From Pseudomonas asplenii (GTDB lineage: Bacteria; Pseudomonadota; Gammaproteobacteria; Pseudomonadales; Pseudomonadaceae): DNA of 64,000 nt. The notes beneath the pieces were generated by a model. It ran no database searches, had not been told where the DNA came from, and worked only from the letters and a program-made list of their open reading frames with translations. Shown here piece by piece: positions 45,213-56,262 of this stretch (position 1 is its first letter; every line of letters begins with the position of its first letter). Location of the stretch: positions 3,782,001 to 3,846,000 of the forward strand of contig NZ_LT629777.1 of the NCBI RefSeq assembly GCF_900105475.1, given 5' to 3'. The translations under genes were made by a program, and so were the position numbers.

Positions 45213-45977
45213 ATGACCAGCAATGCCCATAGCCAAGTGGTACAAAAGCAGTTCGGCGAACAGGCCTCTGCCTACCTGAGCAGCGCCGTGCACGCCCAGG
45301 GTGCCGAGTTCGCGCTGCTCCAGGCGGCACTGGCCGGGCACGCCGACGCCCGAGTGCTGGACCTGGGCTGCGGGGCGGGGCATGTGAGCTTTCACGTCGC
45401 GCCGCTGGTTGCCAAGGTGGCAGCCTATGACCTCTCGCAGCAGATGCTCGACGTGGTCGGCGTCGCCGCCCGCGAGCGCGGTCTGGACAATATCGTCACG
45501 GTGTGTGGTGCGGCCGAGAGCCTGCCGTTCGCCGATGGTGAGTTCGATTTCGTCTTCAGCCGCTATTCGGCGCATCACTGGAGCGATCTCGGTCTGGCTC
45601 TGCGGGAAGTTCGGCGGGTGTTGAAGCCAGGTGGCGTGGCGGCGTTTATCGACGTAATGTCGCCGGGCAGTCCGTTGTTCGACACCTACCTGCAGACCGT
45701 CGAGGTGCTGCGCGACACCAGCCACGTGCGCGATTACTCGGCTGCTGAATGGTCGCGTCAGGTCAGTGAAGCGGGCCTGCACGTGCGCAGCATCAGCCGC
45801 CAACGCTTGCGTCTGGAGTACAGCTCCTGGGTCGAGCGCATGCGTACGCCGGCGCCGTTGCGGGTGGCGATTCGCGACCTGCAGCAGGCGATGGGCAGCG
45901 AAGTGCGGGAATATTTTGAGATTGAGGCCGATGGTTCGTTTAGTACCGATGTACTGGTGCTGTGGGCCGAACGATAG
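45213..45977 (+). CDS. SAM-dependent methyltransferase
   Basis: 254-residue class I methyltransferase of the UbiE/Methyltransf_11 group. The SAM motif VLDLGCGAGHVSFHVA, AYDLSQQMLDVV and AAESLPFADGEFDFVFS are clear. AAGGA lies 7 nt before ATG 45213; an upstream extension of the frame is rejected. A homologue occupies the same place between leuD and leuB in P. aeruginosa. Substrate unknown; it is not known to take part in leucine synthesis. Confidence 0.9.
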   Translation: MTSNAHSQVVQKQFGEQASAYLSSAVHAQGAEFALLQAALAGHADARVLDLGCGAGHVSFHVAPLVAKVAAYDLSQQMLDVVGVAARERGLDNIVTVCGAAESLPFADGEFDFVFSRYSAHHWSDLGLALREVRRVLKPGGVAAFIDVMSPGSPLFDTYLQTVEVLRDTSHVRDYSAAEWSRQVSEAGLHVRSISRQRLRLEYSSWVERMRTPAPLRVAIRDLQQAMGSEVREYFEIEADGSFSTDVLVLWAER

Positions 45978-46033
45978 ACTTTTTCCAGGTTGCCCGGTAC
46001 CCCGGGCGCACCGACAGATGACATGAGGAAAGC

Positions 46034-47116
46034 ATGAGCAAGCAGATTCTGATTCTTCCAGGCGACGGTATTGGTCCGGAAATCATGGCCGAAGCGGTCA
46101 AGGTGCTGGAACTGGCCAACGAGAAATACAGCCTGGGCTTCGAGCTGAGCCACGACGTGATCGGCGGCGCAGCCATCGACAAGCACGGCGTGCCTCTGGC
46201 CGACGAGACCCTGGAGCGTGCCCGAGCCGCCGATGCGGTGTTGTTGGGTGCAGTCGGTGGGCCGAAGTGGGACAAGATCGAGCGTGACATTCGTCCGGAG
46301 CGCGGCCTGCTGAAAATTCGTGCGCAACTGGGCCTGTTCGGCAACCTGCGTCCGGCGATCCTTTATCCGCAACTGGCCGATGCCTCGAGCCTCAAGCCTG
46401 AAATCGTTTCGGGCCTGGATATCCTGATCGTTCGCGAACTGACCGGCGGCATCTACTTTGGTGCGCCGCGCGGTACCCGCGAACTGGAGAATGGCGAGCG
46501 CCAGTCCTACGACACCCTGCCGTACAGCGAAAGCGAAATCCGCCGTATCGCCCGTGTCGGCTTCGACATGGCCCGCGTGCGTGGCAAGAAGCTCTGCTCG
46601 GTGGACAAGGCCAACGTCCTGGCGTCCAGCCAGTTGTGGCGTGAAGTGGTGGAGCAGGTTGCCCTGGATTACCCGGACGTCGAACTCAGCCACATGTATG
46701 TCGACAACGCCGCCATGCAACTGGTACGCGCGCCCAAACAATTCGATGTTATTGTCACGGACAACATGTTCGGCGACATCCTTTCCGATGAAGCCTCGAT
46801 GCTCACCGGTTCCATTGGCATGCTGCCCTCGGCGTCCCTCGATGCCAACAACAAGGGCATGTACGAGCCTTGCCATGGATCTGCTCCGGACATCGCCGGG
46901 CAGGGTATCGCGAACCCGCTGGCGACCATCCTGTCGGTGTCGATGATGCTGCGCTACAGCTTCAACCTGCACGATGCGGCAGCAGCCATCGAGCAGGCGG
47001 TGAGCCTGGTGCTCGATCGTGGCTTGCGCACCGGCGACATCTGGTCGCAGGGCTGCACCAAGGTTGGAACGCAGGAAATGGGTGACGCAGTAGCCGAGGC
47101 GCTGCGTAATCTGTAA
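46034..47116 (+). CDS. leuB: 3-isopropylmalate dehydrogenase
   Basis: NAD-dependent oxidative decarboxylase giving 4-methyl-2-oxovalerate, 360 residues. Visible: [12 protein letters not shown] at the start, the arginines around [22 protein letters not shown], and the metal/dinucleotide segment [31 protein letters not shown] precedes ATG 46034. Completes the leucine pathway with leuCD. Confidence 0.97.
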   Translation: MSKQILILPGDGIGPEIMAEAVKVLELANEKYSLGFELSHDVIGGAAIDKHGVPLADETLERARAADAVLLGAVGGPKWDKIERDIRPERGLLKIRAQLGLFGNLRPAILYPQLADASSLKPEIVSGLDILIVRELTGGIYFGAPRGTRELENGERQSYDTLPYSESEIRRIARVGFDMARVRGKKLCSVDKANVLASSQLWREVVEQVALDYPDVELSHMYVDNAAMQLVRAPKQFDVIVTDNMFGDILSDEASMLTGSIGMLPSASLDANNKGMYEPCHGSAPDIAGQGIANPLATILSVSMMLRYSFNLHDAAAAIEQAVSLVLDRGLRTGDIWSQGCTKVGTQEMGDAVAEALRNL

Positions 47117-47185
47117 TCTCTCGGGCCCACCGCCTCTTTCATCCCCGGAAGCGGTGACCCACTTTTGTAATAAGGTGTAGTTGCG

Positions 47186-48298
47186 ATGAAACGTGTAGGT
47201 CTGATCGGTTGGCGCGGTATGGTCGGTTCCGTGCTCATGCAGCGGATGCTGGAAGAGCGGGACTTCGATCTTATTGAGCCGGTGTTCTTCACCACCTCCA
47301 ATGTCGGTGGCCAAGGTCCGTCCGTGGGCAAGGATATTGCTCCGCTGAAGGATGCCTACAGCATTGAAGAGCTGAAGACCCTCGACGTGATTCTGACCTG
47401 CCAGGGCGGCGACTACACCAGCGAGGTTTTCCCCAAGCTGCGCGAAGCCGGCTGGCAGGGTTACTGGATCGACGCCGCTTCCAGCCTGCGTATGCAGGAT
47501 GACGCGGTGATCGTGCTCGACCCGGTGAACCGCAAGGTCATCGACCAGCAGCTGGATTCCGGTACGCGCAACTTCATCGGCGGCAACTGCACCGTCAGCC
47601 TGATGCTGATGGGCCTGGGCGGGCTGTTCGAGGCCGGCCTGGTGGAGTGGATGAGCGCCATGACCTATCAGGCCGCTTCCGGTGCGGGCGCGCAGAACAT
47701 GCGTGAACTGATCCGGCAGATGGGTGCGACCCATGCCGCAGTCGCCGATGACCTGGCCAATCCGGCCAGCGCCATTCTCGACATCGACCGCAAGGTGGCC
47801 GAAACCATGCGCAGCGAAGGCTATCCAACCGAGAACTTCGGCGTGCCGCTGGCTGGCAGCCTGATTCCGTGGATCGACAAGGAACTGCCGAACGGCCAGA
47901 GCCGCGAAGAGTGGAAGGCCCAGGCCGAGACCAACAAGATCCTCGGTCGTTTCAAGAGCCCGATCCCGGTGGATGGTATCTGCGTGCGCATCGGCGCCAT
48001 GCGTTGCCACAGCCAGGCGCTGACCATCAAGCTGAACAAGGATGTGCCGATGGCCGACATCGAAGGCCTGATCAGTCAGCACAACCCATGGGTCAAGCTG
48101 GTGCCGAACCAGCGTGAAATCAGCATGCAGGAACTGAGTCCGACCAAGGTCACCGGTACTCTGAACATTCCTGTGGGACGTCTGCGCAAGCTGAACATGG
48201 GCTCGCAGTTCCTCGGCGCGTTCACTGTCGGCGACCAACTGCTGTGGGGCGCTGCCGAGCCGCTGCGGCGCATGCTGCGGATCCTGCTGGAGCGTTGA
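47186..48298 (+). CDS. asd: aspartate-semialdehyde dehydrogenase
   Basis: NADP-dependent reduction of aspartyl phosphate to the semialdehyde, the branch point to lysine/DAP, threonine and methionine. 370 residues of the Gram-negative type. N-terminal [16 protein letters not shown] binds NADP; the catalytic Cys is in GGNCTVSLM; the His in [16 protein letters not shown]. It ends in a strong terminator. Confidence 0.97.
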   Translation: MKRVGLIGWRGMVGSVLMQRMLEERDFDLIEPVFFTTSNVGGQGPSVGKDIAPLKDAYSIEELKTLDVILTCQGGDYTSEVFPKLREAGWQGYWIDAASSLRMQDDAVIVLDPVNRKVIDQQLDSGTRNFIGGNCTVSLMLMGLGGLFEAGLVEWMSAMTYQAASGAGAQNMRELIRQMGATHAAVADDLANPASAILDIDRKVAETMRSEGYPTENFGVPLAGSLIPWIDKELPNGQSREEWKAQAETNKILGRFKSPIPVDGICVRIGAMRCHSQALTIKLNKDVPMADIEGLISQHNPWVKLVPNQREISMQELSPTKVTGTLNIPVGRLRKLNMGSQFLGAFTVGDQLLWGAAEPLRRMLRILLER

Positions 48299-48317
48299 TT
48301 CGCTGAAGGCTTGAATG

Positions 48318-48350
48318 AAGCCCGCGCCTCGCAAGAGACGCGGGCTTTTT
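48318..48350 (+). terminator. terminator of asd
   Basis: AAGCCCGCG (48318-48326) pairs with CGCGGGCTT (48339-48347) followed by T residues. Confidence 0.9.
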
Positions 48351-48478
48351 GTTTCCTGTGGTGCGATCCCTGCTCCTACAGGGGCAAGGTGACCGACTTG
48401 TGGCCGTACCGAGAAATTGCCTGGCCGCCCGGTCACGGGTAAAGTGCCGCTCCCGCCGTTTTGCCTGAGGAGAATCCC

Positions 48479-49480
48479 ATGAGTCAGCCCCTTGATATTG
48501 CCGTGATCGGTGCCACTGGCACGGTCGGTGAAACCCTGGTGCAGATCCTCGAAGAGCGGGACTTCCCGGTGGCCAACCTGCACCTGTTGGCCAGCAGCGA
48601 GTCGGCGGGGCACTCGGTACCCTTTCGGGGCAAGAACGTCCGTGTCCGTGAAGTCGACGAATTCGACTTTGCCAAGGCCCGTTTGGTGTTTTTTGCCGCT
48701 GGCCCGGCGGTCACCCTCAGTTTCGCTGCGCGGGCAACCGCTGCCGGCTGTGCGGTGATCGATCTGTCGGGGGCGTTGCCGGTCCCTCAGGTGGTGCCGG
48801 AAGCCAATGCCGCAGTCCTGTCGAGTCTGGGCAAGCCCGTGCAGGTCGGCAGCCCCAGCGCTTCGGCCACCGCACTGGCAGTGGTTTTGGCACCGCTCAA
48901 GGGTTTGCTGGATATCCGCCAGGTGAGCCTGACGTCCTGCCTGGCGATGTCCAGCCAGGGGCGCGAGGCGGTCACTGAACTGGCGCGGCAAACCGCCGAG
49001 TTGCTGAATATGCGTCCGCTGGAACCGCGCTTCTTCGACCGTCAGGTCGCCTTCAACCTGCTGCCCCTGGTCGGTAAACCGGACGCCGAGGGGCATGTTG
49101 CCCTGGAAAAACGCCTGGTTAACGAGTTGCGTGAACTGCTGGAAGCACCTTTACTAAAAATTTCAGTCACTTGCGTTCAAGCCCCGGTGTTTTTTGGCGA
49201 TAGCTATAGTGTGTCGTTGCAGGCCGCCGCCGATATTGATCTGCAAGCGGTGAACAAGGCGCTTGAAGCCGCCGAGGGTATCGAGTGGGTCGACGGCGAC
49301 GATTATCCGACTGCGGTCGGTGATGCAGTGGGCCAGGATGTGGTTTATGTCGGACGGGTTCGTCACGGTGTGGACGATCCGTCGCAGCTCAATCTGTGGC
49401 TGACCACCGATAATGTTCGCAAGGGCGCCGCGCTAAACGCCGTACAACTGGCTGAGCTGTTGATAAAAGACCCGCTGTAA
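48479..49480 (+). CDS. Asd-like protein without the catalytic cysteine (Usg-type)
   Basis: 333-residue paralogue of Asd. The N-terminal nucleotide motif VIGATGTVGETLVQIL is kept, but the segment that should be GNPNCST in true enzymes reads GSPSASA, so the catalytic Cys is Ala. This is the known Usg-1/FimV-linked group of inactive-looking Asd homologues; the same gene follows asd in P. aeruginosa. GAGGAGAA precedes ATG 48479. Role unknown; perhaps structural or regulatory, close to fimV. Confidence 0.9.
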   Translation: MSQPLDIAVIGATGTVGETLVQILEERDFPVANLHLLASSESAGHSVPFRGKNVRVREVDEFDFAKARLVFFAAGPAVTLSFAARATAAGCAVIDLSGALPVPQVVPEANAAVLSSLGKPVQVGSPSASATALAVVLAPLKGLLDIRQVSLTSCLAMSSQGREAVTELARQTAELLNMRPLEPRFFDRQVAFNLLPLVGKPDAEGHVALEKRLVNELRELLEAPLLKISVTCVQAPVFFGDSYSVSLQAAADIDLQAVNKALEAAEGIEWVDGDDYPTAVGDAVGQDVVYVGRVRHGVDDPSQLNLWLTTDNVRKGAALNAVQLAELLIKDPL

Positions 49481-49689
49481 AAGATACTTGGCGACAATTT
49501 GCAGAATGATTCTGGCCTGGCGCTATGCTCAGACTGGTTGCTGAAGGTGAGCTGCCCCTTGGGCACTTGCAGGGGACATCGGCAACGACACGGTGATGCG
49601 GTTGCCTCCACGGGGCTGCGCACCCTGCCGCAAGGCAGCTACACCACCTTCTCGCTGGCCGAGGAATGCACAAACAAAGGAAGAGGCTG

Positions 49690-52284
49690 ATGGTTCAAGT
49701 TCGCAAACTGGTGTTAGCAATAGCGGCCGCTTCGGCGCTGTCTTCCGGTATGGCGCATGCGCTTGGGCTGGGGGAGATGACCCTCAAGTCGACTCTGAAC
49801 CAGCCGCTGCTGGTGGAAATCGAATTGCAGGATGTCGGTGGCCTCAGCGCTTCCGATATCGTTCCCAGCCTGGCATCTCCTCAGGCGTTCAGCGACGCAG
49901 GCGTCAGTCGCCAGGACTTCCTCAACGACCTGACCTTCACGCCGGTGATCAATCCCAGCGGGCGCAGCGTGGTTCGAGTGACCTCGAGCAAGCCGCTGTC
50001 TGAAGCCTATGTGCGTTTTCTGGTCCAGGTGCAGTGGCCCCAAGGCCGACTGATGCGTGATTACAGCGTGCTGCTCGATCCGTCGAAGTACGCACCGGCC
50101 GGTGATGCCGCCAAGCCGGCCGTGACCCCGAATGCGCCGGTTACCGCGCCAACCAAGGCCCGGCAGTACACCACTGGCGCCAAGGACACCCTCTGGGAAA
50201 TCGCGGCGAAAGAGCGCAATGGCGCCTCTGTGCAGCAGACCATGCTGGCGATCCAGGCGTTGAACCCTGGTGCGTTCATCGATGGCAACATCAACCGTCT
50301 CAAGACCGGCCAAGTGTTGCGTATGCCTGATAAGGTCCAGAGTACGGCTCTGGCGCAACCCAAGGCGATTGCCGAGGTCGCGGCACAGAATGCCGCCTGG
50401 CGTCATGGGCGTCGTGCAGACCATGCTGCCGGCAAGCAGCAGCTCGATGCCACTCGCCACAATGGCGGCGAGAGTGCGCCCGCCGCTGGCGAGCGCAAGG
50501 ACAAGCTGAGCCTGGTATCGGCCGAGAGCGGCAAAAAAGGCAAAGGCGCGGCTGGCGATAGCAAGGCCCTGAGCAACAAGTTGGCCGTGACCCAGGAAAG
50601 CCTCGACGCGACCCGTCGCGACAATGCCGAGCTGAAAAGCCGCATGGAAGACCTGCAGAGCCAACTGGACAAACTGCAGCGTCTGATTGACCTCAAGAAC
50701 GATCAACTGGCCAAGTTGCAGGCCGAAGGCGCGGCCGCTGCGGCTGCTCCGGCACCTGCTGCGACTCAGCCGGCGGTGTCCGCCGAACTGGTGGCCAAGC
50801 CTGTTTCGGTCGCCGCCACACCTACACCGGCGCCTGCCGAGGCGGTCAAGCCGATCGAGCCGGCAGTCCAGCCGACGCCGACCGAAGAGCGCAAGCTCGA
50901 CGACCTGCTGTCCAGCCCTGTCATGATGGGGCTGATCGCCGGTTCCGTGGTGCTGGTGGCCTTGCTGCTCCTGTTGTTGCTGGTCCGTCGTCGAAAGGCC
51001 CAGCAGGAAGCCGAGAAGCACCAGCGCATGGCTCGGGCACTGTCTGAAGAAACCGATTTCGCCGCCGACATGGATATGCCAGAGGGGAGTTTCGAGGGCC
51101 TGGAGGTGCCTGCTCCCAATGTAAAGTTGGCGCCGGCCCCGGCGCCGGCTCCCGTCGCTGAACGTCCGACCGATGTATTGGGTCAGGCTGAGCTGCATAT
51201 CGAGCGTGGTCATCTGAACCAGGCGGCCGATCTGCTGGAAGAAACGCTCAAGTTCGAACCGCAACGCAGCGATCTGCGCCTGAAACTGATGGAAGTCTAT
51301 GGTCTTCAGGGCGATCGCGATGGGTTCGTTCGCCAGGAGCGGCAATTGGCTGCCAATGGCGAGAGCCAGGCCCAGGTCGAGCAACTCAAGAGCCGCTTCC
51401 CGGCCATGGTGGTCGTGGCCGCCGCGGGCCTGGGTGCGGCTGCGGTTGCCGCCGAACTGGATGAGCAGTTCGTCCAGGAGTTGCTGCAGGATGACGAGCC
51501 GGCCCCGGTCGTTGCTCCGGAGCCTGTGGTTGCCGCGCAACCGGCCCCGGTAGTGGATGATTTCGACAATGACTTCGATCTGAGTCTGGATGACCTGGAG
51601 GCGGTTTCTCCGGCAGTGCCTCCTGTTGCCGCCCCGGTTGTCGAGGACAGCCTGGATGATCTGCAGCTCGACGACGACTTGAGTTTCGAGTCGGTGCTGG
51701 CGCAGCAGACTGAAACCAAGGGCAGTCTGGACGATCTGTCCGATTTTGATCTGGACCTGGGTGGCGATGATCCGGTTGCCGCCGTCCAGGCCGACGATGA
51801 CTTCCTGCTCGGGCTGGCCGATGATCCCAAGGCCCCGGAAGGTGAGGTGCCGACCCTTGATGCGTTGGATGACCTGGGCCTGCCGTCGGACTTCGATCTG
51901 TCGTTGGCCGATGATCTGGCCGCTGATGACCTGACGGCTGACGATCTATTGGTCGACGATCTGCTGGCTGACACTGGACCGAACGCCTTCACCAACGAGC
52001 TGGACGATGTCAACGCCGAGCTGGATCGTCTGTCTCAGAGCCTTGAGCAGCCGGCCCTGGAAACCTCGAGCTTCACCGAGCAGGACGCCGCGCTGGGGGA
52101 TGACGAGCCGGAGTTCGATTTCCTCTCGGGAACCGACGAGGCCGCGACCAAGCTCGATCTGGCCCAGGCCTACATCGACATGGATGACAAGGATGGCGCC
52201 CGCGACATTCTGGCCGAAGTCATGAGCGAAGGCAGTGAGGCGCAAAAAAGCGAGGCCAGGGAAATGCTCCAGCGCCTGGCTTGA
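49690..52284 (+). CDS. fimV: FimV peptidoglycan-binding polar hub protein
   Basis: 864 residues. Signal peptide ends near AHALGLGEM; the FimV N-terminal domain covers about 25-150; a LysM-like domain lies about 162-220 (YTTGAKDTLWEIAAKERNG); a coiled coil at about 295-345; a single membrane span LIAGSVVLVALLLLLLLV near 422; and an acidic cytoplasmic part rich in DDL repeats, with TPR-like helices at about 500-560 and the conserved FimV C-terminal domain (TKLDLAQAYIDMDDKDGAR). In Pseudomonas it organises pole-linked proteins, type IV pili and cAMP signalling. GGAAGAGG precedes ATG 49690. Confidence 0.95.
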   Translation: MVQVRKLVLAIAAASALSSGMAHALGLGEMTLKSTLNQPLLVEIELQDVGGLSASDIVPSLASPQAFSDAGVSRQDFLNDLTFTPVINPSGRSVVRVTSSKPLSEAYVRFLVQVQWPQGRLMRDYSVLLDPSKYAPAGDAAKPAVTPNAPVTAPTKARQYTTGAKDTLWEIAAKERNGASVQQTMLAIQALNPGAFIDGNINRLKTGQVLRMPDKVQSTALAQPKAIAEVAAQNAAWRHGRRADHAAGKQQLDATRHNGGESAPAAGERKDKLSLVSAESGKKGKGAAGDSKALSNKLAVTQESLDATRRDNAELKSRMEDLQSQLDKLQRLIDLKNDQLAKLQAEGAAAAAAPAPAATQPAVSAELVAKPVSVAATPTPAPAEAVKPIEPAVQPTPTEERKLDDLLSSPVMMGLIAGSVVLVALLLLLLLVRRRKAQQEAEKHQRMARALSEETDFAADMDMPEGSFEGLEVPAPNVKLAPAPAPAPVAERPTDVLGQAELHIERGHLNQAADLLEETLKFEPQRSDLRLKLMEVYGLQGDRDGFVRQERQLAANGESQAQVEQLKSRFPAMVVVAAAGLGAAAVAAELDEQFVQELLQDDEPAPVVAPEPVVAAQPAPVVDDFDNDFDLSLDDLEAVSPAVPPVAAPVVEDSLDDLQLDDDLSFESVLAQQTETKGSLDDLSDFDLDLGGDDPVAAVQADDDFLLGLADDPKAPEGEVPTLDALDDLGLPSDFDLSLADDLAADDLTADDLLVDDLLADTGPNAFTNELDDVNAELDRLSQSLEQPALETSSFTEQDAALGDDEPEFDFLSGTDEAATKLDLAQAYIDMDDKDGARDILAEVMSEGSEAQKSEAREMLQRLA

Positions 52285-52305
52285 GTCGATCCGGTCGGAG
52301 CAAAA

Positions 52306-52333
52306 ACAACGGCAGCCTTCGGGCTGCCGTTGT
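52306..52333. terminator. hairpin between fimV and truA
   Basis: ACAACGGCAGCC-TTCG-GGCTGCCGTTGT, a perfect 12-bp stem with UUCG loop. No long T-run on the fimV side, so termination may be partial. Confidence 0.7.
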
Positions 52334-52392
52334 CGTTACGGGCGCGCGCCTTATAATGCACGCCTTTGCGTAAATCATCAGGCTGCAAGTTC

Positions 52393-53247
52393 TTGGCAAA
52401 TATAGATAACCCGGCCGCCGAAATGGCGGCCGAAGGCTTTTTCCGAATCGCCCTGGGCGTGGAATACAAAGGCTCGCGCTACCGGGGCTGGCAGCGCCAG
52501 GCGTCCGGTGTGCTGTCGGTTCAGGAAACCCTGGAAGATGCCCTGTCGAAGGTGGCTGACTCGCCGGTCTCGCTGATGTGCGCAGGGCGCACTGATGCCG
52601 GGGTGCATGCGTGCGGCCAGGTGGTGCATTTCGATACCCGGGTCGAGCGCTCGATGAAGGCCTGGACCATGGGCGCCAATATCAACCTGCCCCATGACAT
52701 CAGCGTCAGTTGGGCCAAGGTCATGCCGGCGCATTTCCATGCGCGCTTCAAGGCCATAGCCCGACGCTATCGCTATGTGATCTACAACGATCAGATCCGT
52801 CCGGCGCATCTCAACCAGGAAATCACCTGGAACCATCGTCCGCTGGACGAACAGCGTATGGCCGAAGCCGCGCGCTACCTGGTCGGTACCCACGACTTCA
52901 GCGCGTTCCGTGCCGGGCAGTGCCAGGCCAAGTCACCGATCAAGCAAGTACATCATCTGCGGGTGACCCGGCACGGCAAGATGATTGTCATCGATATCCG
53001 TGCTGGCGCCTTCCTGCATCACATGGTGCGCAACATCGCCGGGGTGCTGATGACCATCGGTGCCGGCGAGCGCCCGGTCGAATGGGCGCGTGAGGTGCTG
53101 GAGAGCCGCATTCGCCGCACTGGCGGGGTGACGGCCCACCCGTTCGGTCTGTATCTGGTGCAGGTGGAGTACCGCGACGAGTTCGAATTGCCCGAACGTT
53201 ATATCGGGCCACACTTCCTGACCGGATTCTCGGAGCTTGCCGGCTGA
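52393..53247 (+). CDS. truA: tRNA pseudouridine(38-40) synthase
   Basis: Modifies U38-40 in the anticodon stem-loop of many tRNAs. The catalytic Asp is in CAGRTDAGVHA; the core FFRIALGVEYKGSRYRGWQRQ and the C-terminal FLHHMVRNIAGVL are typical. No ATG with an SD fits. TTG 52393 (AGG 9 nt upstream) is preferred and gives 284 residues; ATG 52423 is the shorter alternative, TTG 52366 the longer. Confidence 0.93.
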   Translation: MANIDNPAAEMAAEGFFRIALGVEYKGSRYRGWQRQASGVLSVQETLEDALSKVADSPVSLMCAGRTDAGVHACGQVVHFDTRVERSMKAWTMGANINLPHDISVSWAKVMPAHFHARFKAIARRYRYVIYNDQIRPAHLNQEITWNHRPLDEQRMAEAARYLVGTHDFSAFRAGQCQAKSPIKQVHHLRVTRHGKMIVIDIRAGAFLHHMVRNIAGVLMTIGAGERPVEWAREVLESRIRRTGGVTAHPFGLYLVQVEYRDEFELPERYIGPHFLTGFSELAG

Positions 53248-53310
53248 CGCCTGGAAAAGCATTTGCTACCATCCGGGCCTTTATACGGAAAACCTTGGGA
53301 TTCTGACGAT

Positions 53311-53931
53311 ATGTCCGCCGTTCGCAGCAAAATCTGCGGGATCACCCGTATTGAAGATGCGTTGGCCGCAGTCGAAGCCGGAGCCGATGCCATCGGTTTC
53401 GTGTTCTATGCCAAGAGCCCTCGGGCGGTGACCTTCCAGCAGGCGCGGGCCATCATTGCCGCGCTGCCGCCGTTCGTGACCACTGTGGGGCTGTTCGTCA
53501 ATGCCAGCCGTTGCGAGCTGGGAGAGATTCTCGATGCCGTGCCGCTGGACCTGCTGCAGTTCCATGGCGATGAAACCAGCGCGCAGTGCGAGGGTTTTCA
53601 CCGTCCGTACATCAAGGCGTTGCGGGTCAAGGCCGGTGATGACATTGCTGCGGCCTGCCGGGCTTATCCCGGTGCCAGCGGGATTCTGCTCGACACCTAT
53701 GTCGAAGGCGTGCCGGGCGGAACCGGCGAGGCATTCGACTGGTCTCTGGTGCCGCAAGGCTTGAGCAAGCCGATTATCCTGGCCGGCGGCCTGACTGCGG
53801 ACAACGTGGCGCAGGCCATTGCCCAGGTCAGGCCGTATGCGGTGGATACCAGCGGCGGGGTCGAGCAGAGCAAGGGCATCAAGGACCCCGCAAAGATCAA
53901 GGCGTTCATCCAGGCGGTACGCGCCAGTTGA
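53311..53931 (+). CDS. trpF: phosphoribosylanthranilate isomerase
   Basis: 206-residue TIM barrel for the third step of tryptophan synthesis. The catalytic Cys is in [12 protein letters not shown], the acid Asp in [15 protein letters not shown] near the phosphate site. The frame is open 16 codons further, but ATG 53311 is the family start. Lies between truA and accD as in other pseudomonads, away from the other trp genes. Confidence 0.96.
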   Translation: MSAVRSKICGITRIEDALAAVEAGADAIGFVFYAKSPRAVTFQQARAIIAALPPFVTTVGLFVNASRCELGEILDAVPLDLLQFHGDETSAQCEGFHRPYIKALRVKAGDDIAAACRAYPGASGILLDTYVEGVPGGTGEAFDWSLVPQGLSKPIILAGGLTADNVAQAIAQVRPYAVDTSGGVEQSKGIKDPAKIKAFIQAVRAS

Positions 53932-54037
53932 TCGCCGATGTGACGGGCGGCAATCTGCCGCCGTCCATGCTTACCGCCACAGAAAACAGGCGGGCCCGGT
54001 TGTTCGACGGGCCGAAAACGAATTGGAGAAAGAAAGC

Positions 54038-54958
54038 ATGAGCAACTGGTTAGTAGACAAACTGATCCCTTCGATCATGCGTTCCGAGGTGAAGAAGAGC
54101 TCGGTGCCTGAAGGTCTGTGGCACAAGTGCCCGTCGTGCGATGCGGTGCTCTATCGTCCGGAGTTGGAAAAGACCCTCGACGTCTGCCCCAAGTGCAATC
54201 ACCACATGCGCATTGGCGCTCGCGCCCGCATCGATATCTTCCTCGACGCCGACGGCCGCGCTGAGCTGGGCACTGACCTGGAACCGGTCGATCGCCTGAA
54301 ATTTCGCGATGGCAAGAAGTACAAGGACCGCCTGAGCGCAGCGCAGAAGCAGACGGGCGAGAAAGACGCGCTGATCTCGATGAGCGGTACGCTGCTGGGC
54401 ATGCCCATCGTGGTGTCGGCGTTCGAGTTCTCGTTCATGGGGGGCTCCATGGGGGCCATCGTTGGCGAGCGTTTCGTGCGTGCCGCCAACTACGCCCTGG
54501 AAAAGCGCTGCCCGATGGTCTGCTTCTCGGCTTCCGGCGGTGCGCGGATGCAGGAAGCGCTGATCTCGCTGATGCAGATGGCCAAGACCTCCGCCGTGCT
54601 GGCACGCCTGCGCGAAGAGGGCCTGCCGTTCATTTCCGTATTGACCGACCCGGTTTACGGTGGTGTTTCCGCCAGTCTGGCGATGCTCGGCGACGTGATC
54701 GTCGGCGAACCCAAGGCGCTGATCGGCTTCGCCGGTCCGCGGGTGATCGAGCAGACCGTGCGCGAGAAACTGCCAGAAGGCTTCCAGCGCAGTGAGTTCC
54801 TGCTGGAACACGGTGCCATCGACATGATCATCCCGCGCCAGGAACTGCGTCCGCGCCTGGGTAGCCTGCTGGCCCAGATGATGGGGCTGCCGACGCCTGT
54901 GTACGTGGCGGCACCTGTCGAACCTGTCGTCGTTCCTCCGGCACCGGCCAACGTATGA
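54038..54958 (+). CDS. accD: acetyl-CoA carboxylase carboxyltransferase subunit beta
   Basis: 306 residues. N-terminal zinc ribbon CPSC and CPKC (about 29-50), then the crotonase-like carboxyltransferase domain with [26 protein letters not shown] and [12 protein letters not shown]. Partner of AccA in the transfer of carboxyl from biotin to acetyl-CoA. GGAG at 54025 precedes ATG 54038; an upstream frame extension is a shadow. The stop overlaps the folC start (ATGA). Confidence 0.97.
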   Translation: MSNWLVDKLIPSIMRSEVKKSSVPEGLWHKCPSCDAVLYRPELEKTLDVCPKCNHHMRIGARARIDIFLDADGRAELGTDLEPVDRLKFRDGKKYKDRLSAAQKQTGEKDALISMSGTLLGMPIVVSAFEFSFMGGSMGAIVGERFVRAANYALEKRCPMVCFSASGGARMQEALISLMQMAKTSAVLARLREEGLPFISVLTDPVYGGVSASLAMLGDVIVGEPKALIGFAGPRVIEQTVREKLPEGFQRSEFLLEHGAIDMIIPRQELRPRLGSLLAQMMGLPTPVYVAAPVEPVVVPPAPANV

Positions 54959-56262
54959 CCGAGCGTACCCTGGGCGATTGGCTCGCCTACCTGGAGCAAC
55001 TGCATCCATCGGCCATCGATATGGGGCTGGAGCGTTCGCGAGAGGTAGCGCACCGTATGGGGCTGGGCAAGCCGGCGCCTCGGGTAGTGACCGTGACCGG
55101 TACCAACGGCAAGGGCTCGACCTGTGCCTTCGTCGCCTCGTTGCTGATGGCGCAAGGCCTCAAGGTCGGCGTCTACAGCTCGCCCCACCTGCTGCGCTAC
55201 AACGAGCGCGTGCAGATCAATGGCGTCGAGGCGAGCGATGCCCAACTGTGCGAGGCCTTCGCTGCGCTTGAGGCGGGGCGGGGCGACACCACCCTGACCT
55301 ATTTCGAGATGGGCACTCTGGCTGCACTCTGGCTGTTCGAGCGTGAACAGCTCGACGCCGTGGTGCTTGAGGTGGGTCTTGGCGGGCGTCTGGATACGGT
55401 CAATGTGGTGGACGCCGACTTTGCGCTGGTGACCAGCATCGGCGTCGACCATGTCGAGTACCTGGGCGATACCCGCGAGTCCGTGGCTTATGAGAAGGCG
55501 GGCATCTTCCGTTCCGGGCGCCCGGCGTTGTGTGGCGATCTGAGTCCACCCCAGCCGCTGCTGGACAAGGCGCATGAGCTGAACAGCCCGTTGTTCCTGC
55601 GCGGTCGTGATTTTGACCTGGCGACCACGGACCGGTATTGGCAGTGGCGCGGTCTGGACAGCAAGGGGCAGCCGCTCGAACTGCAGGATCTGCCGTTTTT
55701 GGACCTGCCCATGGAGAATGCCGCCCTGGCGCTCCAGGCCTACGCGCTGATGGAACTGCCCTGGCAGCCTGAACGCATCGCCGCGGCCCTGCAAGCCACG
55801 CGAATTGTCGGTCGGCTGGACCGGCGGACGGTCAATTGGCAGGGGCGGGCGGTCAGGTTGATGCTGGATGTCGGGCATAATCCCCACGCTGCCGAGTACC
55901 TGGCCCAGCGTCTGGCGCGTCAGCCCCTGGTCGGGCGGCGTCTGGCGGTGTTCGGCCTGCTCTCGGACAAGGATCTTGACGGCGTGCTCTCGCAACTGGA
56001 TGCTCAGGTGCAGCAGTGGGCCGTGACGCCGTTACAATCGCCACGCAGTCGCCCGGCTGGCGAGTTGCAGGCTGCCTTGCAGGCTCGTGGTGCGTCGGTG
56101 ACGGCGTACGAAAGTGTTGCGGCGGCTTTGGAAGGGCAGTGCGCCCAGGCCTCGGTCGATGATGAGATCCTCTTGTTCGGATCGTTCTTTTGCGTAGCCG
56201 AGGCGCTGGAATGGCTGGCTCGGCGCGCCACGGAGGAAGCTGCACATGGCATTGCTGGATAG
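54955..56262 (+). CDS. folC: bifunctional dihydrofolate/folylpolyglutamate synthase
   Basis: 435-residue Mur-ligase-like enzyme adding glutamate to dihydropteroate and folates. The P-loop [25 protein letters not shown] and [14 protein letters not shown], and the C-terminal [13 protein letters not shown] are visible. It overlaps accD by 4 nt and dedD by 17 nt, so the three genes are one translationally linked unit. Confidence 0.96.
   Translation: MTERTLGDWLAYLEQLHPSAIDMGLERSREVAHRMGLGKPAPRVVTVTGTNGKGSTCAFVASLLMAQGLKVGVYSSPHLLRYNERVQINGVEASDAQLCEAFAALEAGRGDTTLTYFEMGTLAALWLFEREQLDAVVLEVGLGGRLDTVNVVDADFALVTSIGVDHVEYLGDTRESVAYEKAGIFRSGRPALCGDLSPPQPLLDKAHELNSPLFLRGRDFDLATTDRYWQWRGLDSKGQPLELQDLPFLDLPMENAALALQAYALMELPWQPERIAAALQATRIVGRLDRRTVNWQGRAVRLMLDVGHNPHAAEYLAQRLARQPLVGRRLAVFGLLSDKDLDGVLSQLDAQVQQWAVTPLQSPRSRPAGELQAALQARGASVTAYESVAAALEGQCAQASVDDEILLFGSFFCVAEALEWLARRATEEAAHGIAG

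Noticed and set aside
45758..49096. 1112-codon open frame on the minus strand opposite leuB, asd and usg
   Set aside because: It is a mirror of high-GC coding frames: no family resemblance, and three well-known genes occupy the plus strand.
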